Made by a program: the position numbers and the translations under genes. The notes under the pieces were generated by a model that was not told where the DNA came from, ran no database searches, and saw only the letters and a list, made by a program, of their open reading frames with translations. A DNA stretch of 64,000 nucleotides from contig JACKIU010000002.1 of assembly GCA_020638295.1 (NCBI GenBank), positions 186,001-250,000 of the forward strand, written 5' to 3'. The number at the start of each line of letters is the position of its first letter. Positions within the stretch are counted from its first letter, which is position 1. Below are positions 54,028 through 62,428 of this stretch, piece by piece. The stretch comes from Rhodospirillales bacterium (lineage in GTDB: Bacteria > Pseudomonadota > Alphaproteobacteria > Micavibrionales > Micavibrionaceae).

Positions 54028-54783
54028 CTAGTTGCGCCGCACAATCACATTCGACAACCAACCGGCAAAACAGGCAATGAGCACACAGACCAAACCGTAG
54101 AAAAAACCGCGCTCATGGGAAAACTCATAAATTTGCGAGCTAAAACCCGTCAAACCGACCCGTAAACTCTGCGTATCCTCAACAACGACCTTCCCCCCGG
54201 AAATCAAAAAAGCCCGCACGATATAATCTCCGGCCGGAACATGCGCAGGCAAATGAAAATCGACCCGGAAAAAATCATCGCTCAAAAATTCAATTGTCCC
54301 GGCCTTTTTCGGAAAAAGCTCATGGGATTGCTTGTAACGCAACAAGGCATCCTGAAAGGACTTAACCCTCTCGCTATCTTGCTCGTCCCCTTCCGGGGAA
54401 TGCCTCAAAGCCTCCAACCCGATATGGTGGTCCTTTAACTTCTTATCTCCCATCAGGCTCGACGCATCATCAACACTCATGGCGAAATCATAATAAGAAG
54501 GAACATTCTCAAACCTCAAGGAATCACGGTTCAGCCACGCCCCCAGAACCTGGCTTTTCCGGCGTACAACCGTCGAACGCGCCGGACCTTCCAAAATCAT
54601 CACAATATCGCCAGCCCCGTGCCGATGCCCAATCATAGACAGAGTCGTGCCGGTAAAACCGGTCGTAATCTCAACATAATCATCGGCAATATCAAACTGC
54701 AAAGATTTAGCAAGCGCAGGCGGAGAGGCTAGAAAAATCAGCACAAAACCCATGAAAATTAAAAACGGCTTCACGATGCTCAT
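54028..54783 (-). CDS. Alph_Pro_TM (TIGR02186) membrane-anchored protein
   Basis: 251 residues. Signal peptide to about residue 25 (PPALA), a periplasmic beta-rich domain with TTGFTGTTLSMIGHRHGAGDIVMILEGP and the family segment RKSQVLGAWLNRDSLRFENVPSYY, and one C-terminal transmembrane helix (about 226-247). The family is confined largely to Alphaproteobacteria and is nearly always next to a TauE/SafE permease, as here: it starts 4 bp inside that gene's end. The function is unknown, but it is probably an accessory subunit for sulfur-compound or anion export. Confidence 0.88.
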   Translation of the reverse strand: MSIVKPFLIFMGFVLIFLASPPALAKSLQFDIADDYVEITTGFTGTTLSMIGHRHGAGDIVMILEGPARSTVVRRKSQVLGAWLNRDSLRFENVPSYYDFAMSVDDASSLMGDKKLKDHHIGLEALRHSPEGDEQDSERVKSFQDALLRYKQSHELFPKKAGTIEFLSDDFFRVDFHLPAHVPAGDYIVRAFLISGGKVVVEDTQSLRVGLTGFSSQIYEFSHERGFFYGLVCVLIACFAGWLSNVIVRRN

Positions 54784-55697
54784 CGAAGGATCTCCGCCGA
54801 AAACAGCTCCGAAGGCGCGACGAACAAATCAATGACCATCTTGATACACACCGCCATAATAATAATCGCCAGCGTCACCCGCGCGGTCTGCCCCTTGAAA
54901 TACCGCGCGAACGAAACCCCGATCTGCGCACCGATCACCCCGCCTAAAATCAGCACAAGCCCCAGCACGATATCCACCGTATGGTTCATCCATGCATGCA
55001 TAATGGTCGCCGCAGCCGTTGTAAAAACCACCTGAAATAAAGCAGTTCCGGCCACCAGTAACGGCGGAATGCCCAAAATATAAATCATCGCCGGTACAAT
55101 CAGAAATCCGCCACCAATTCCCAAAACCGAGGCCAAAACCCCGCCGATAAAACCGATACCGCCGGGCACCAGCGCGCTGACATACAATTTCGAGCGTGGG
55201 AACCGCATCTTATACGGCAAAGAAAGAATAAACGGCGAGATCTTCGTCTCATTAAACTCTCGTCGCACCCCGTCTTTCTTTTTAGAGACCGACATCACCG
55301 TTTCAACCAACATCAACGCACCGATGCCGCCCAACAAAATGATATACATAAAGGAAATCGCAAAATCGATCTGCCCGATATGTCGCAACAACTTAAAGAT
55401 AAAAATTCCGACCACAGAGCCGATCGCCCCACCGATAACCATCACAAAGCCCATTTTAAGGTCGACATTGCCGCGACGGAAATGCCCGAGACTGCCCGCA
55501 ACACTGGAAGCCACAAGCTGACACGCCTGCGTCCCCACCGCCACCGGCGGCGCGACACCGAAAAAGATCAGAAAAGGCGTGGTCAGGAATCCCCCGCCAA
55601 CGCCAAAAATCCCCGACAAGAGACCCACAAAGGCGCTCAACACGAACACGGTCTCCGCAGAGACCGCCATCTCAGCTATCGGCAAATAGACCTGCAT
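54780..55697 (-). CDS. TauE/SafE family permease
   Basis: Anion permease, probably for sulfite or organosulfur compounds. 305 residues, about eight transmembrane helices, in two repeats each with the family glycine motif: SGIFGVGGGFLTTPFLIFF near residue 28 and ASVLGIGGGFLIVPAMI near 190. It is coupled to the Alph_Pro_TM gene by a 4-bp overlap. The usp and nfuA genes downstream may share the transcript. The substrate cannot be told from the sequence. Confidence 0.9.
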   Translation of the reverse strand: MQVYLPIAEMAVSAETVFVLSAFVGLLSGIFGVGGGFLTTPFLIFFGVAPPVAVGTQACQLVASSVAGSLGHFRRGNVDLKMGFVMVIGGAIGSVVGIFIFKLLRHIGQIDFAISFMYIILLGGIGALMLVETVMSVSKKKDGVRREFNETKISPFILSLPYKMRFPRSKLYVSALVPGGIGFIGGVLASVLGIGGGFLIVPAMIYILGIPPLLVAGTALFQVVFTTAAATIMHAWMNHTVDIVLGLVLILGGVIGAQIGVSFARYFKGQTARVTLAIIIMAVCIKMVIDLFVAPSELFSAEILR

Positions 55698-55797
55698 ATA
55701 TTAAATAAATCTCATGTTCGGGCGATGCAAAACCACACTGCCCAAAAACCGTCAGATTTTCAAGATTTTTAACCTTCAGCGAAGAAATATCACGAAC

Positions 55798-56469
55798 TTA
55801 ATAGTACGTGTCGTCGAAAAGATGCGGCCCGCGCACCTTCAACGTCTTATCCTTCAGGAAATCACGATAATATCCGGTAATCGCAAAATTCGTCCCGTCA
55901 TGGAAATCGACCGATTTAACCACATTCAAAAACGCATTATGCCACTCGTGATAGACGCTCTCTTCGGCCGAACACTCGACCAGATAAACCTTGTTCCGGT
56001 AATGCGAAACAAACCCCAAACCGCGCTTGCGCACCTTCGCGCCCTTGGCCGTGGTAAAGGAATAAGACGCCATAGAGGCAAACCCGTCTCCCAGCCCGTT
56101 ATTATCCGTGCCTTCATGCACCACCACATCATCGTAAAGACCAAAATACCGATCCCAATAATTTTTGCTGTAGGCCACACGCTGAATCGCACCGCTGTTA
56201 CGATGCGGAAAAATCTTAAACCGCCCGTCATCGCTGACATTCACCTTGCACCCGGCAAAATTATAAAGCCCGTGCGCCGCGGTATTCGGCGCGCTGATCG
56301 TCAGCACATCGCCGGCATTCTGATTCGAAACCGCTTTCCACGTATCGTCATAACTCAGCGTCATCTTCGTATCGACATCACGCCACACAGCAACATCCGC
56401 CACAGCCGAAGGCATCCCGGCCATCAACGCCAATGCGCAAACACTCGTCACTCGAAACATAGTCTTCAT
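55798..56469 (-). CDS. Exported protein of unknown function
   Basis: Start chosen at the ATG at 56469 (223 residues), preceded by GGGAAAATCAG and opening a signal peptide that ends near SAVADVA (residue 24); an upstream in-frame ATG would bury it. The mature protein is beta-rich, with TKMTLSYDDTWKAV and, near the end of the domain, EWHNAFLNVVKSVDF. That combination resembles PsbP/Mog1-like single-domain proteins, but I do not claim the family. The C-terminal 35 residues include GYYRDFLKD. It is between trpS and the TauE gene on the same strand, with gaps of about 100 bp on both sides. Confidence 0.65.
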   Translation of the reverse strand: MKTMFRVTSVCALALMAGMPSAVADVAVWRDVDTKMTLSYDDTWKAVSNQNAGDVLTISAPNTAAHGLYNFAGCKVNVSDDGRFKIFPHRNSGAIQRVAYSKNYWDRYFGLYDDVVVHEGTDNNGLGDGFASMASYSFTTAKGAKVRKRGLGFVSHYRNKVYLVECSAEESVYHEWHNAFLNVVKSVDFHDGTNFAITGYYRDFLKDKTLKVRGPHLFDDTYY

Positions 56470-56568
56470 CTGATTTTCCCAAAATGTAAGGGGCGGCGGA
56501 AACGCCAAGAACTCCCCTGATTATGCCCTAAACACAACCATTTTGCCAGAGGGAATATGAATAACCGG

Positions 56569-57576
56569 TTAATGGGCGGACCAAAAGCCCATAATGTCCC
56601 GAACTTCAGCTACGGTTCTGTTCGCGATTTCATTCGCTTTTGCGTTGCCTTGGGCCAAAATCGCATCGATCTGCGTCGGATCGCTCATCAACTCACTCAT
56701 CCGCGCTGTAATTGGCGAGAGCTTCTCAACCGCCAACTCCGCCAAGGCAGGCTTAAACACGCCCCAGCCCTGCCCGGCATATTCCGCCACCACCTCGGCC
56801 CTGCTCTTCCCGGCCAGCGCCGCATAAATCGTCACCAGATTGGCCGCCCCTGCGCGCCCTTCCAGCCCCTCTACCGCCTCAGGCATCGGTTCAGGATCCG
56901 TCTGCGCCTTCTTGATTTTCTTGGCGATTGTGTCCGCATCGTCGGTCAGATTAATCCGCGATTTTTCACTCTCATCCGACTTACTCATCTTCTTCGTGCC
57001 GTCTTGCAAACTCATCACCCGCGTTGCCTCACCCACGATATACGGCTCAGGCGGCAACAAGATATCCCCGCCAAAACGCGTATTAAATGTCGCGGCAATA
57101 TCGCGCGCCAGCTCCAGATGCTGCTTTTGATCCTCGCCCACCGGCACATGCGTGGTCTTATAAAGCAAAATATCCGCCGCCATCAGCACCGGATAGGCAA
57201 ACAGCCCGAGGCCCGCACGCTCGGCATTCTTGCCCGCCTTGTCCTTGAACTGCGTCATCCGCTCCAGCTTGCCCATCTGCGTCATCGTGGCCAAGAGCCA
57301 CATCAGCTCAGAATGCCCCGGCACAGCTGATTGCACGAAAATCGCCGATTTTGACGGATCAATCCCCCCGGCAATAAACGCAGCAGCAATCTCGCGCGTC
57401 GCCAATGTCAAAGCCTCCGGCTCCTGCGGCACGGTCACCGCATGCAGATCCGCGACCATATATAAACACTGGCTATCCGGCTCTTCCTGCAAGGCCACCC
57501 AGTTTTTCAGCGCCCCGAGATAATTCCCCAAATGCAAATGACTGGTCGGCTGCATACCTGACAAAATGCGTTTCAT
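56569..57576 (-). CDS. trpS: Tryptophanyl-tRNA synthetase
   Basis: Class I aminoacyl-tRNA synthetase charging tRNA-Trp. 335 residues, the normal length for the bacterial enzyme. The HIGH-type motif is SHLHLGNYLGAL at about 12-23. The KMSKS motif is intact (TKKMSKSDE) near residue 198. YMVADLHAVTVP and VGEDQKQHLELARDIA are also typical. It follows murJ on the same strand, 82 bp away, in the conserved murJ-trpS order. Confidence 0.96.
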   Translation of the reverse strand: MKRILSGMQPTSHLHLGNYLGALKNWVALQEEPDSQCLYMVADLHAVTVPQEPEALTLATREIAAAFIAGGIDPSKSAIFVQSAVPGHSELMWLLATMTQMGKLERMTQFKDKAGKNAERAGLGLFAYPVLMAADILLYKTTHVPVGEDQKQHLELARDIAATFNTRFGGDILLPPEPYIVGEATRVMSLQDGTKKMSKSDESEKSRINLTDDADTIAKKIKKAQTDPEPMPEAVEGLEGRAGAANLVTIYAALAGKSRAEVVAEYAGQGWGVFKPALAELAVEKLSPITARMSELMSDPTQIDAILAQGNAKANEIANRTVAEVRDIMGFWSAH

Positions 57577-57599
57577 AAATTAAAATCCTTCTATTTTTT

Positions 57600-57660
57600 A
57601 CGCGAAGCTTCGGAGAAGCGGAGCGAATATTCTTTCTCCGAAACTCCGCTCCTCCGCGTT
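57600..57660. repeat. GC-rich inverted repeat between murJ and trpS
   Basis: Left part has ACGCG, CGGAG and GCGGAG. The right part has CTCCGC, CTCCGCGT and TTTCTCCGAA. The two sides pair imperfectly, with several CGGAG / CTCCG words on each. It touches the murJ stop and lies 24 bp before the trpS start. There is no T-run on the minus strand, so termination is not supported. Confidence 0.5.
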
Positions 57661-59176
57661 AAGTTTTTGTAAAATATTGTTTTACGTTTTGAAAATCAAC
57701 AGCGCCGCTTAAAACCGCAGCCAAGCCATAGCTGCCCAACCCGGCAGCAATCAAAACAACCAATCCCCAAATGCCAATCGGCAAAAACTGCGCCAAACAA
57801 TAAAGAACAAGCGCCATAAAAACCGTACTCCCGACAATCCGCACCACGGCGCGCTTAAACCGCGCATCAAACCGCGCCGCCTCATGATCCTTGAGCGCCC
57901 GGATATGCATCACAAACTGCAACCACCCCGTTAAACCAGTGGCCAGCGCAATCCCCGTCACTCCGATAAACCGGATTAAAATCAGGCTCAGCAAGATATT
58001 CAGCAACGTCGCTACCACCGAGATTTTCACCGGCCGCGCCGTATCATGACGCGCCCAATGCGCCGTCGAAAACACCTTAATCGCTATATAGGCCGGCAAC
58101 CCCAGCGCATAGGCCTGCAATACGCTCGTCGTCGCTGCGCTATCCGCACTGTCAAACCGCCCGCGCTCAAACAACACCGTAATCAATTCGCCCGGAATAA
58201 CCATCAAAGCCGCCGCCGCCGGTAACGCCAAAAGCAAACACATCTCCAGCGCCCGGTTAAACAAATCCCGACTTTCTTCCATATCGCCCTTGGCCAGAGC
58301 CTTCGAAAGCATAGGCAACAGAGCCGTGCCCACCGCAATCCCCACCACGCCGAGCGGCAACTGGTTCAGCCGGTCCGCATAATAAAGATAGGAAATCGAC
58401 CCCGCACTCAGGAAAGACGCGATAATCATATCGGCAAACAGATTAATATGCATCACCCCTGCGCCAATCACCCCGGGGCCCATCAGCTTACACACCCGCT
58501 TAATCTTCAAATCAAATACGGGTCTTTTGAACCTCAAATGCACCCCGGCCCGGCGCGCCGCCACAAGCAACCAGACAAGCTGGAGGGCGCCGGACAACAA
58601 CACCCCAAAGCTGAGCGCATACCCCGCGCTTTCAAAATATCCGCTGAGCAACAACGCCCCGATCAGACACAGATTAAACAGCACCGGCGCAAACGCAAAC
58701 GGCGCAAACCGGCCCCGCGCATTCAAAACTCCACCGAGCAAAGCTGTCAACGACATCAGCAAAAGATAAGGAAACGTAATCCGTGAAAACTGGACCGCCG
58801 CATCAAACCGCACCGCATCGCCAATAAATCCCGGTGCAATCGCAGAGATAACCCACGGCATCCCGCCCAGGCCGACCAATACCACCGCCGACAAGATCGA
58901 CAACATCACCATAAAGGCATTGCAGGCGAACGCGTCCGCCTGCTCACGCCCGTCTTTTTCGGCCATTTCGGTATAAAGCGGCACAAAGGCGACGCTAAAA
59001 GCCCCTTCCGCCGTCACCCGGCGAAAGAAGTTCGGCAGTTTCAAGGCAACAAAAAACGCATCCCCCACCGGACCCGCGCCCAGAATCGCCGCCGTTAAAA
59101 TATCACGGATAAAGCCGAAAATACGGGAAAGCCCCGTCAACCCCGCCACCGTCGCCATCGCTTTTGCCAGTTTCAT
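57659..59176 (-). CDS. murJ: Lipid II flippase MurJ
   Basis: Inner-membrane transporter that flips the peptidoglycan precursor lipid II outward; essential in most bacteria. 505 residues with about 14 transmembrane helices. MurJ/MviN hallmarks are GLSRIFGFIRDILTAAILGAGPVGDAFFVALKLPNFFRRVTAEGAFSVAFVPLY in outline at the N-terminus, and GLPAYIAIKVFSTAHWA late in the protein. The ATG at 59176 faces a palindromic repeat, and ubiE is divergent beyond that. Confidence 0.96.
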   Translation of the reverse strand: MKLAKAMATVAGLTGLSRIFGFIRDILTAAILGAGPVGDAFFVALKLPNFFRRVTAEGAFSVAFVPLYTEMAEKDGREQADAFACNAFMVMLSILSAVVLVGLGGMPWVISAIAPGFIGDAVRFDAAVQFSRITFPYLLLMSLTALLGGVLNARGRFAPFAFAPVLFNLCLIGALLLSGYFESAGYALSFGVLLSGALQLVWLLVAARRAGVHLRFKRPVFDLKIKRVCKLMGPGVIGAGVMHINLFADMIIASFLSAGSISYLYYADRLNQLPLGVVGIAVGTALLPMLSKALAKGDMEESRDLFNRALEMCLLLALPAAAALMVIPGELITVLFERGRFDSADSAATTSVLQAYALGLPAYIAIKVFSTAHWARHDTARPVKISVVATLLNILLSLILIRFIGVTGIALATGLTGWLQFVMHIRALKDHEAARFDARFKRAVVRIVGSTVFMALVLYCLAQFLPIGIWGLVVLIAAGLGSYGLAAVLSGAVDFQNVKQYFTKT

Positions 59177-59201
59177 AACCCCTTACTTACCATCTGACAA
59201 T

Positions 59202-59280
59202 TGTCATTGCGAGGAGCTTTTGCGGCGAAGCAATCCATTTTTAAAATTTTCTGGATTGCTTCGCTCCGCTCGCAATGACA
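59202..59280. repeat. TGTCATTGCGAG-type palindromic repeat in the murJ/ubiE gap
   Basis: Two perfect 12-bp stems: TGTCATTGCGAG (59202) with CTCGCAATGACA (59269), and CGAAGCAATCCA (59226) with TGGATTGCTTCG (59252). This type of repeat is seen between genes in many unrelated bacteria. It occupies most of the 114-bp divergent gap and ends 10 bp before the ubiE ATG. Confidence 0.85.
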
Positions 59281-59290
59281 GTATGCCAGA

Positions 59291-60037
59291 ATGCAAAACC
59301 CTGAAAGCACCCAGTTCGGCGAACGCCAAGTCACTCCCGAGGAAAAAACCGGCCTTGTCCGCGGTGTCTTTGATTCCGTGGCCGAGAATTACGACATTAT
59401 GAACGACCTGATGTCCGGCGGCCTGCACCGCCTGTGGAAAGACACATTCGTCCGCCGCATCCGCCCGAAACCCGGTCAGCGCTTTCTCGATGTGGCGGGT
59501 GGCACGGGCGATATCGCTTTCCGCATTAAAAAAAAAGCGCCTGAGTCCGACATCACCGTCTTCGACCTCAACCCCAACATGCTCGAGGTTGGCCGCGACC
59601 GCGCCATCGACCGCGGCTGGTTGAGCGATTTCGAATGGGTCACCGGCAACGCCGCCAACCTGCCCTTCGAAGATAACAGCTTCGATGTCTATACCATCGC
59701 ATTCGGCCTGCGCAACGTCACCCTGATCGACGAAGCCCTGCGCGAAGCCGCCCGCGTCCTTAAACCCGGCGGCCGCTTTTTCTGCCTTGAATTCTCCCAT
59801 GTGCGCGACCCGTTGCTCGCCAAAGCTTACGACCTCTACTCTTATAATGTCATCCCGCGCATCGGCGCAGCAGTCGCCAAAGACAAAGACAGCTATCAAT
59901 ATCTTGTCGAAAGCATCCGCAAATTCCCGACACAGGAAAATCTACAAGCCCGCATGGAATCAGCAGGCTTAAAAAACTGTTCGTTTTCAAACCTTTCCGG
60001 CGGAATTGTCGCCATTCATCACGGCGCAAAACTCTAA
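59291..60037 (+). CDS. ubiE: Ubiquinone/menaquinone biosynthesis C-methyltransferase
   Basis: SAM-dependent C-methyltransferase acting on the quinone ring. 248 residues. It has VRGVFDSVAENYDIMNDLMSGGLHRLWKD (UbiE signature 1 region, in outline), the SAM loop LDVAGGTGDIAFRI, and signature 2, RVLKPGGRFFCLEFSHV. In this organism it probably serves ubiquinone, given ubiK at 48257. No Shine-Dalgarno sequence precedes the ATG, as a palindromic repeat ends 10 bp upstream; the promoter must be within or beyond that repeat. Confidence 0.95.
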   Translation: MQNPESTQFGERQVTPEEKTGLVRGVFDSVAENYDIMNDLMSGGLHRLWKDTFVRRIRPKPGQRFLDVAGGTGDIAFRIKKKAPESDITVFDLNPNMLEVGRDRAIDRGWLSDFEWVTGNAANLPFEDNSFDVYTIAFGLRNVTLIDEALREAARVLKPGGRFFCLEFSHVRDPLLAKAYDLYSYNVIPRIGAAVAKDKDSYQYLVESIRKFPTQENLQARMESAGLKNCSFSNLSGGIVAIHHGAKL

Positions 60038-60167
60038 AACGCTCACAATATTTACCATAAAATCAAAAACTTACAGTTTTTCTATTGACACAGAAGCCTT
60101 TAGAGCGCAAAAGTATGCCCACATCTACCATAATATATTGTGAGGACTTAAGGAGAGGACCGCTCAT

Positions 60168-60650
60168 ATGAATAACTTTACAAAATCAATCGTGTATTCC
60201 GGCGTTGTATTGGCCGCTGGTCTGGTTGCCATTTTCGCAATCTACAACAACATGGGCACAAGCTCTAACAACATGTCATACATTGAGCCTGCCGCCGGTT
60301 CAGAAGCCGCTGAAGGCGTGGCCGAAGGCATGTCCGGTATCGCCGGTTCGATCCAGGAAGCCGCAGGCGAAGCCGCCGAAACAGTTTCCGAAATGACCGA
60401 AACCGCAATCGACGCTGCCGATGAAATGGCTGAGGACACAATGGAAGCCGCTGAAGACGCAGGCGAAGCTGCCGCTGAAATGACTGAGGACACAATGGAA
60501 GCGGCTGAAGAAACCGTTGAAGCTGTTGAAGAAACTGCCGATGACGCCGCCGTAGAGCACGCAACTGAAGCTGTTGAAGATGCCGCAGAAACCGAACCGC
60601 ACGCCGGTGATGAAGCGATCGAAAAAGCAAAAGAAATGCTTGCCGAATAG
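60168..60650 (+). CDS. Acidic Ala/Glu-rich protein with an N-terminal membrane anchor
   Basis: No family recognised. 160 residues: one N-terminal hydrophobic segment (about 8-27, uncleaved or signal-like), then about 120 residues made of almost only Ala, Glu, Asp, Thr, Met and Val in long helices. Nearly identical internal stretches (EMAEDTMEAAEDAGEAA and EMTEDTMEAAEETVEAV) point to internal duplication. The outward part is very acidic. A TTGACA box stands 77 bp before the ATG, AGGAGAGGA lies close upstream, and a strong terminator follows, so it is probably well expressed on its own. It may be a periplasmic spacer or a hydrophilin-like protein. Confidence 0.75.
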   Translation: MNNFTKSIVYSGVVLAAGLVAIFAIYNNMGTSSNNMSYIEPAAGSEAAEGVAEGMSGIAGSIQEAAGEAAETVSEMTETAIDAADEMAEDTMEAAEDAGEAAAEMTEDTMEAAEETVEAVEETADDAAVEHATEAVEDAAETEPHAGDEAIEKAKEMLAE

Positions 60651-60672
60651 GCTTTTCTTCATCTGAAAGTTT

Positions 60673-60706
60673 AAAGCCCTGCTAGCAATAGCGGGGCTTT
60701 TTCTTT
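60673..60706 (+). terminator. Rho-independent terminator
   Basis: Stem AAAGCCC-GCTA pairs with TAGC-GGGGCTTT around a short loop, followed by T-rich sequence. It ends 5 bp before the coaBC start. Confidence 0.88.
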
Positions 60707-60710
60707 ATAT

Positions 60711-61967
60711 ATGAATACCATGACACAAACACTTGAAAACAAATCGATATTACTGGTGATCTCAGGCGGCATCGCCGCCTACAAATCGCTCGAACTCATC
60801 CGCCTGCTGAAAAAAGCCGGATGCACGGTCCGCTGCATCCTCACCAAAGGCGGACAGCAATTCGTCACACCACTCTCCGTCTCGGCCCTGTGCGAACATG
60901 AAGTGCTAACCGAAGACACATACAAAATGGATCACATCCATCTCTCACGCGCAGCTGATGCCATTCTCATTGCCCCGGCCAGCGCCGATCTTCTCGCCAA
61001 AATGGCGAACGGACTGGCCGATGATCTGGCGACCGCCACACTGCTCGCTTCTGATAAACCCGCACTCATTGCCCCGGCGATGAACCACAAAATGTGGAGC
61101 CACCCGGCCACCCAAACCAATATCGAAAAGCTCAAATCCTACGGCCACCAAATCATCGGCCCCGAAGAAGGCGACATGGCCTGCGGCGAACACGGCATCG
61201 GCCGCATGAGCGAACCGAGTGAGATATTAAGAGGAATAGAGGAACAGATACATAGAAGTTCCCTTCCTCCCTTCCTTCCTTCTTCTCTTCCTCTACAAGG
61301 CCGCACGGCCCTTGTCACCTCCGGCCCAACCTATGAGCCGCTCGATCCCGTGCGCTTCATCGGCAACCGCTCCAGCGGCAAACAAGGCCACGCCATCGCC
61401 GCAGCGCTCGCCGCTCACGGCGCATCCGTGACCCTGATCACCGGACCCGTAACCCTGCCCGACCCGGCAGGCGTCACGACCATCCATGTCGAAACCGCCG
61501 CAGAAATGCTTACCGCCTGTGAAAAAGCCCTGCCTGTCGATATCGCCGTTTGTGCCGCCGCCGTAGCCGACTGGTCGCCGGCCGAACAACAGGACCACAA
61601 AATCAAAAAGCGCAAGCGTGGAAACCCCCCAGACATCGCTTTAAAAGAAAACCCTGACATCTTGAAAATATTATCAAATCATAAAAATCGTCCGGCGCTG
61701 GTCGTCGGCTTTGCCGCCGAAACCAAAAACCTCATCGAAAACGCGAACGAAAAACGCACCCGCAAAAACTGCGACTGGATTCTCGCCAACATTGTCGGCC
61801 AGACAACTCAAAAAACCTTTGGCGAAGACCGGAATCACGTCTATCTTATAACCGCTTCTACAAACGAGGACTGGCAACCGATGAGCAAACACGCCATCGC
61901 GACCCGCCTTACAGAAGAAATTGCAAACTACTTTGAAACAAAAGCAATACAGGACGCAGCAGAATGA
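60711..61967 (+). CDS. coaBC: Bifunctional phosphopantothenoylcysteine decarboxylase / phosphopantothenate-cysteine ligase
   Basis: Two steps of coenzyme A synthesis. 418 residues. The FMN-dependent CoaC domain (1-172) has the catalytic His in MDHIHLSRAADAILIAPASA (His75/77), PAMNHKMW and the active-site Cys158 in DMACGEHGIGRM. The CoaB domain (about 197-410) has VTSGPTYEPLDPVRFIGNRSSGKQG. The linker, residues 174-195, is encoded by a purine/pyrimidine-strand inverted repeat (61230-61294), unlike normal coding sequence. The start could also be the ATG at codon 4. It opens the coaBC-dut-rimB-rimK operon, each stop overlapping the next start by 4 bp. Confidence 0.95.
   Translation: MNTMTQTLENKSILLVISGGIAAYKSLELIRLLKKAGCTVRCILTKGGQQFVTPLSVSALCEHEVLTEDTYKMDHIHLSRAADAILIAPASADLLAKMANGLADDLATATLLASDKPALIAPAMNHKMWSHPATQTNIEKLKSYGHQIIGPEEGDMACGEHGIGRMSEPSEILRGIEEQIHRSSLPPFLPSSLPLQGRTALVTSGPTYEPLDPVRFIGNRSSGKQGHAIAAALAAHGASVTLITGPVTLPDPAGVTTIHVETAAEMLTACEKALPVDIAVCAAAVADWSPAEQQDHKIKKRKRGNPPDIALKENPDILKILSNHKNRPALVVGFAAETKNLIENANEKRTRKNCDWILANIVGQTTQKTFGEDRNHVYLITASTNEDWQPMSKHAIATRLTEEIANYFETKAIQDAAE
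61230..61294. repeat. Inverted repeat inside coaBC, in frame
   Basis: Left arm AGAGGAATAGAGGAA (61230-61244) pairs with TTCTTCTCTTCCTCT (61280-61294) at 13 of 15 positions, with TTCC words iterated between. It encodes the interdomain linker with no stop codon. It is similar in make-up to the repeat at 7888 and to the hairpin at 63831. Confidence 0.65.
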
Positions 61968-62428
61968 GCGAAGTAAGAGTTAAACTCATGCCCTTGGAAC
62001 ATGCCGTGGGCCTGCAACTCCCCACCTACGCCACCGAACAATCGGCGGGCATGGATCTCTCCGCCGCTCTGGAAGAAGCGCTCGAACTCGGCCCCGGCGA
62101 CCGCGCCCTCATCCCGACTGGTTTGGCCATCGCCCTGCCCGAAGGCTACGAAGCCCAGATCCGCCCGCGCTCCGGCCTCGCCGTCAAACACGGCATCACC
62201 GTTCTCAACAGCCCCGGCACCATTGACGCCGACTATCGCGGTGAAATCAAAGTCATCCTCATCAACCACGGCCAGCATGCTTTTACGATCGAGCGCGGCA
62301 TGCGAATCGCCCAAATGGTTGTTGAAAAATTTGAAACCGTAAACTGGAACGTTGTTAAAAACCTTGATGACACCGACCGCGGCGAAGGCGGCTTCGGCTC
62401 AACCGGAACAGACTCCTCTGCGCAATGA
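61964..62428 (+). CDS. dut: dUTP diphosphatase
   Basis: Trimeric dUTPase that keeps uracil out of DNA and supplies dUMP. 154 residues. All five motifs are present: AGMDLSAALEE, PRSGLAVKHG, GTIDADYRGEIKVILIN, GMRIAQMVVEKFE and RGEGGFGSTG. It is coupled to coaBC upstream and rimB downstream by ATGA overlaps. coaBC-dut is a common bacterial pairing. Confidence 0.96.
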   Translation: MSEVRVKLMPLEHAVGLQLPTYATEQSAGMDLSAALEEALELGPGDRALIPTGLAIALPEGYEAQIRPRSGLAVKHGITVLNSPGTIDADYRGEIKVILINHGQHAFTIERGMRIAQMVVEKFETVNWNVVKNLDDTDRGEGGFGSTGTDSSAQ

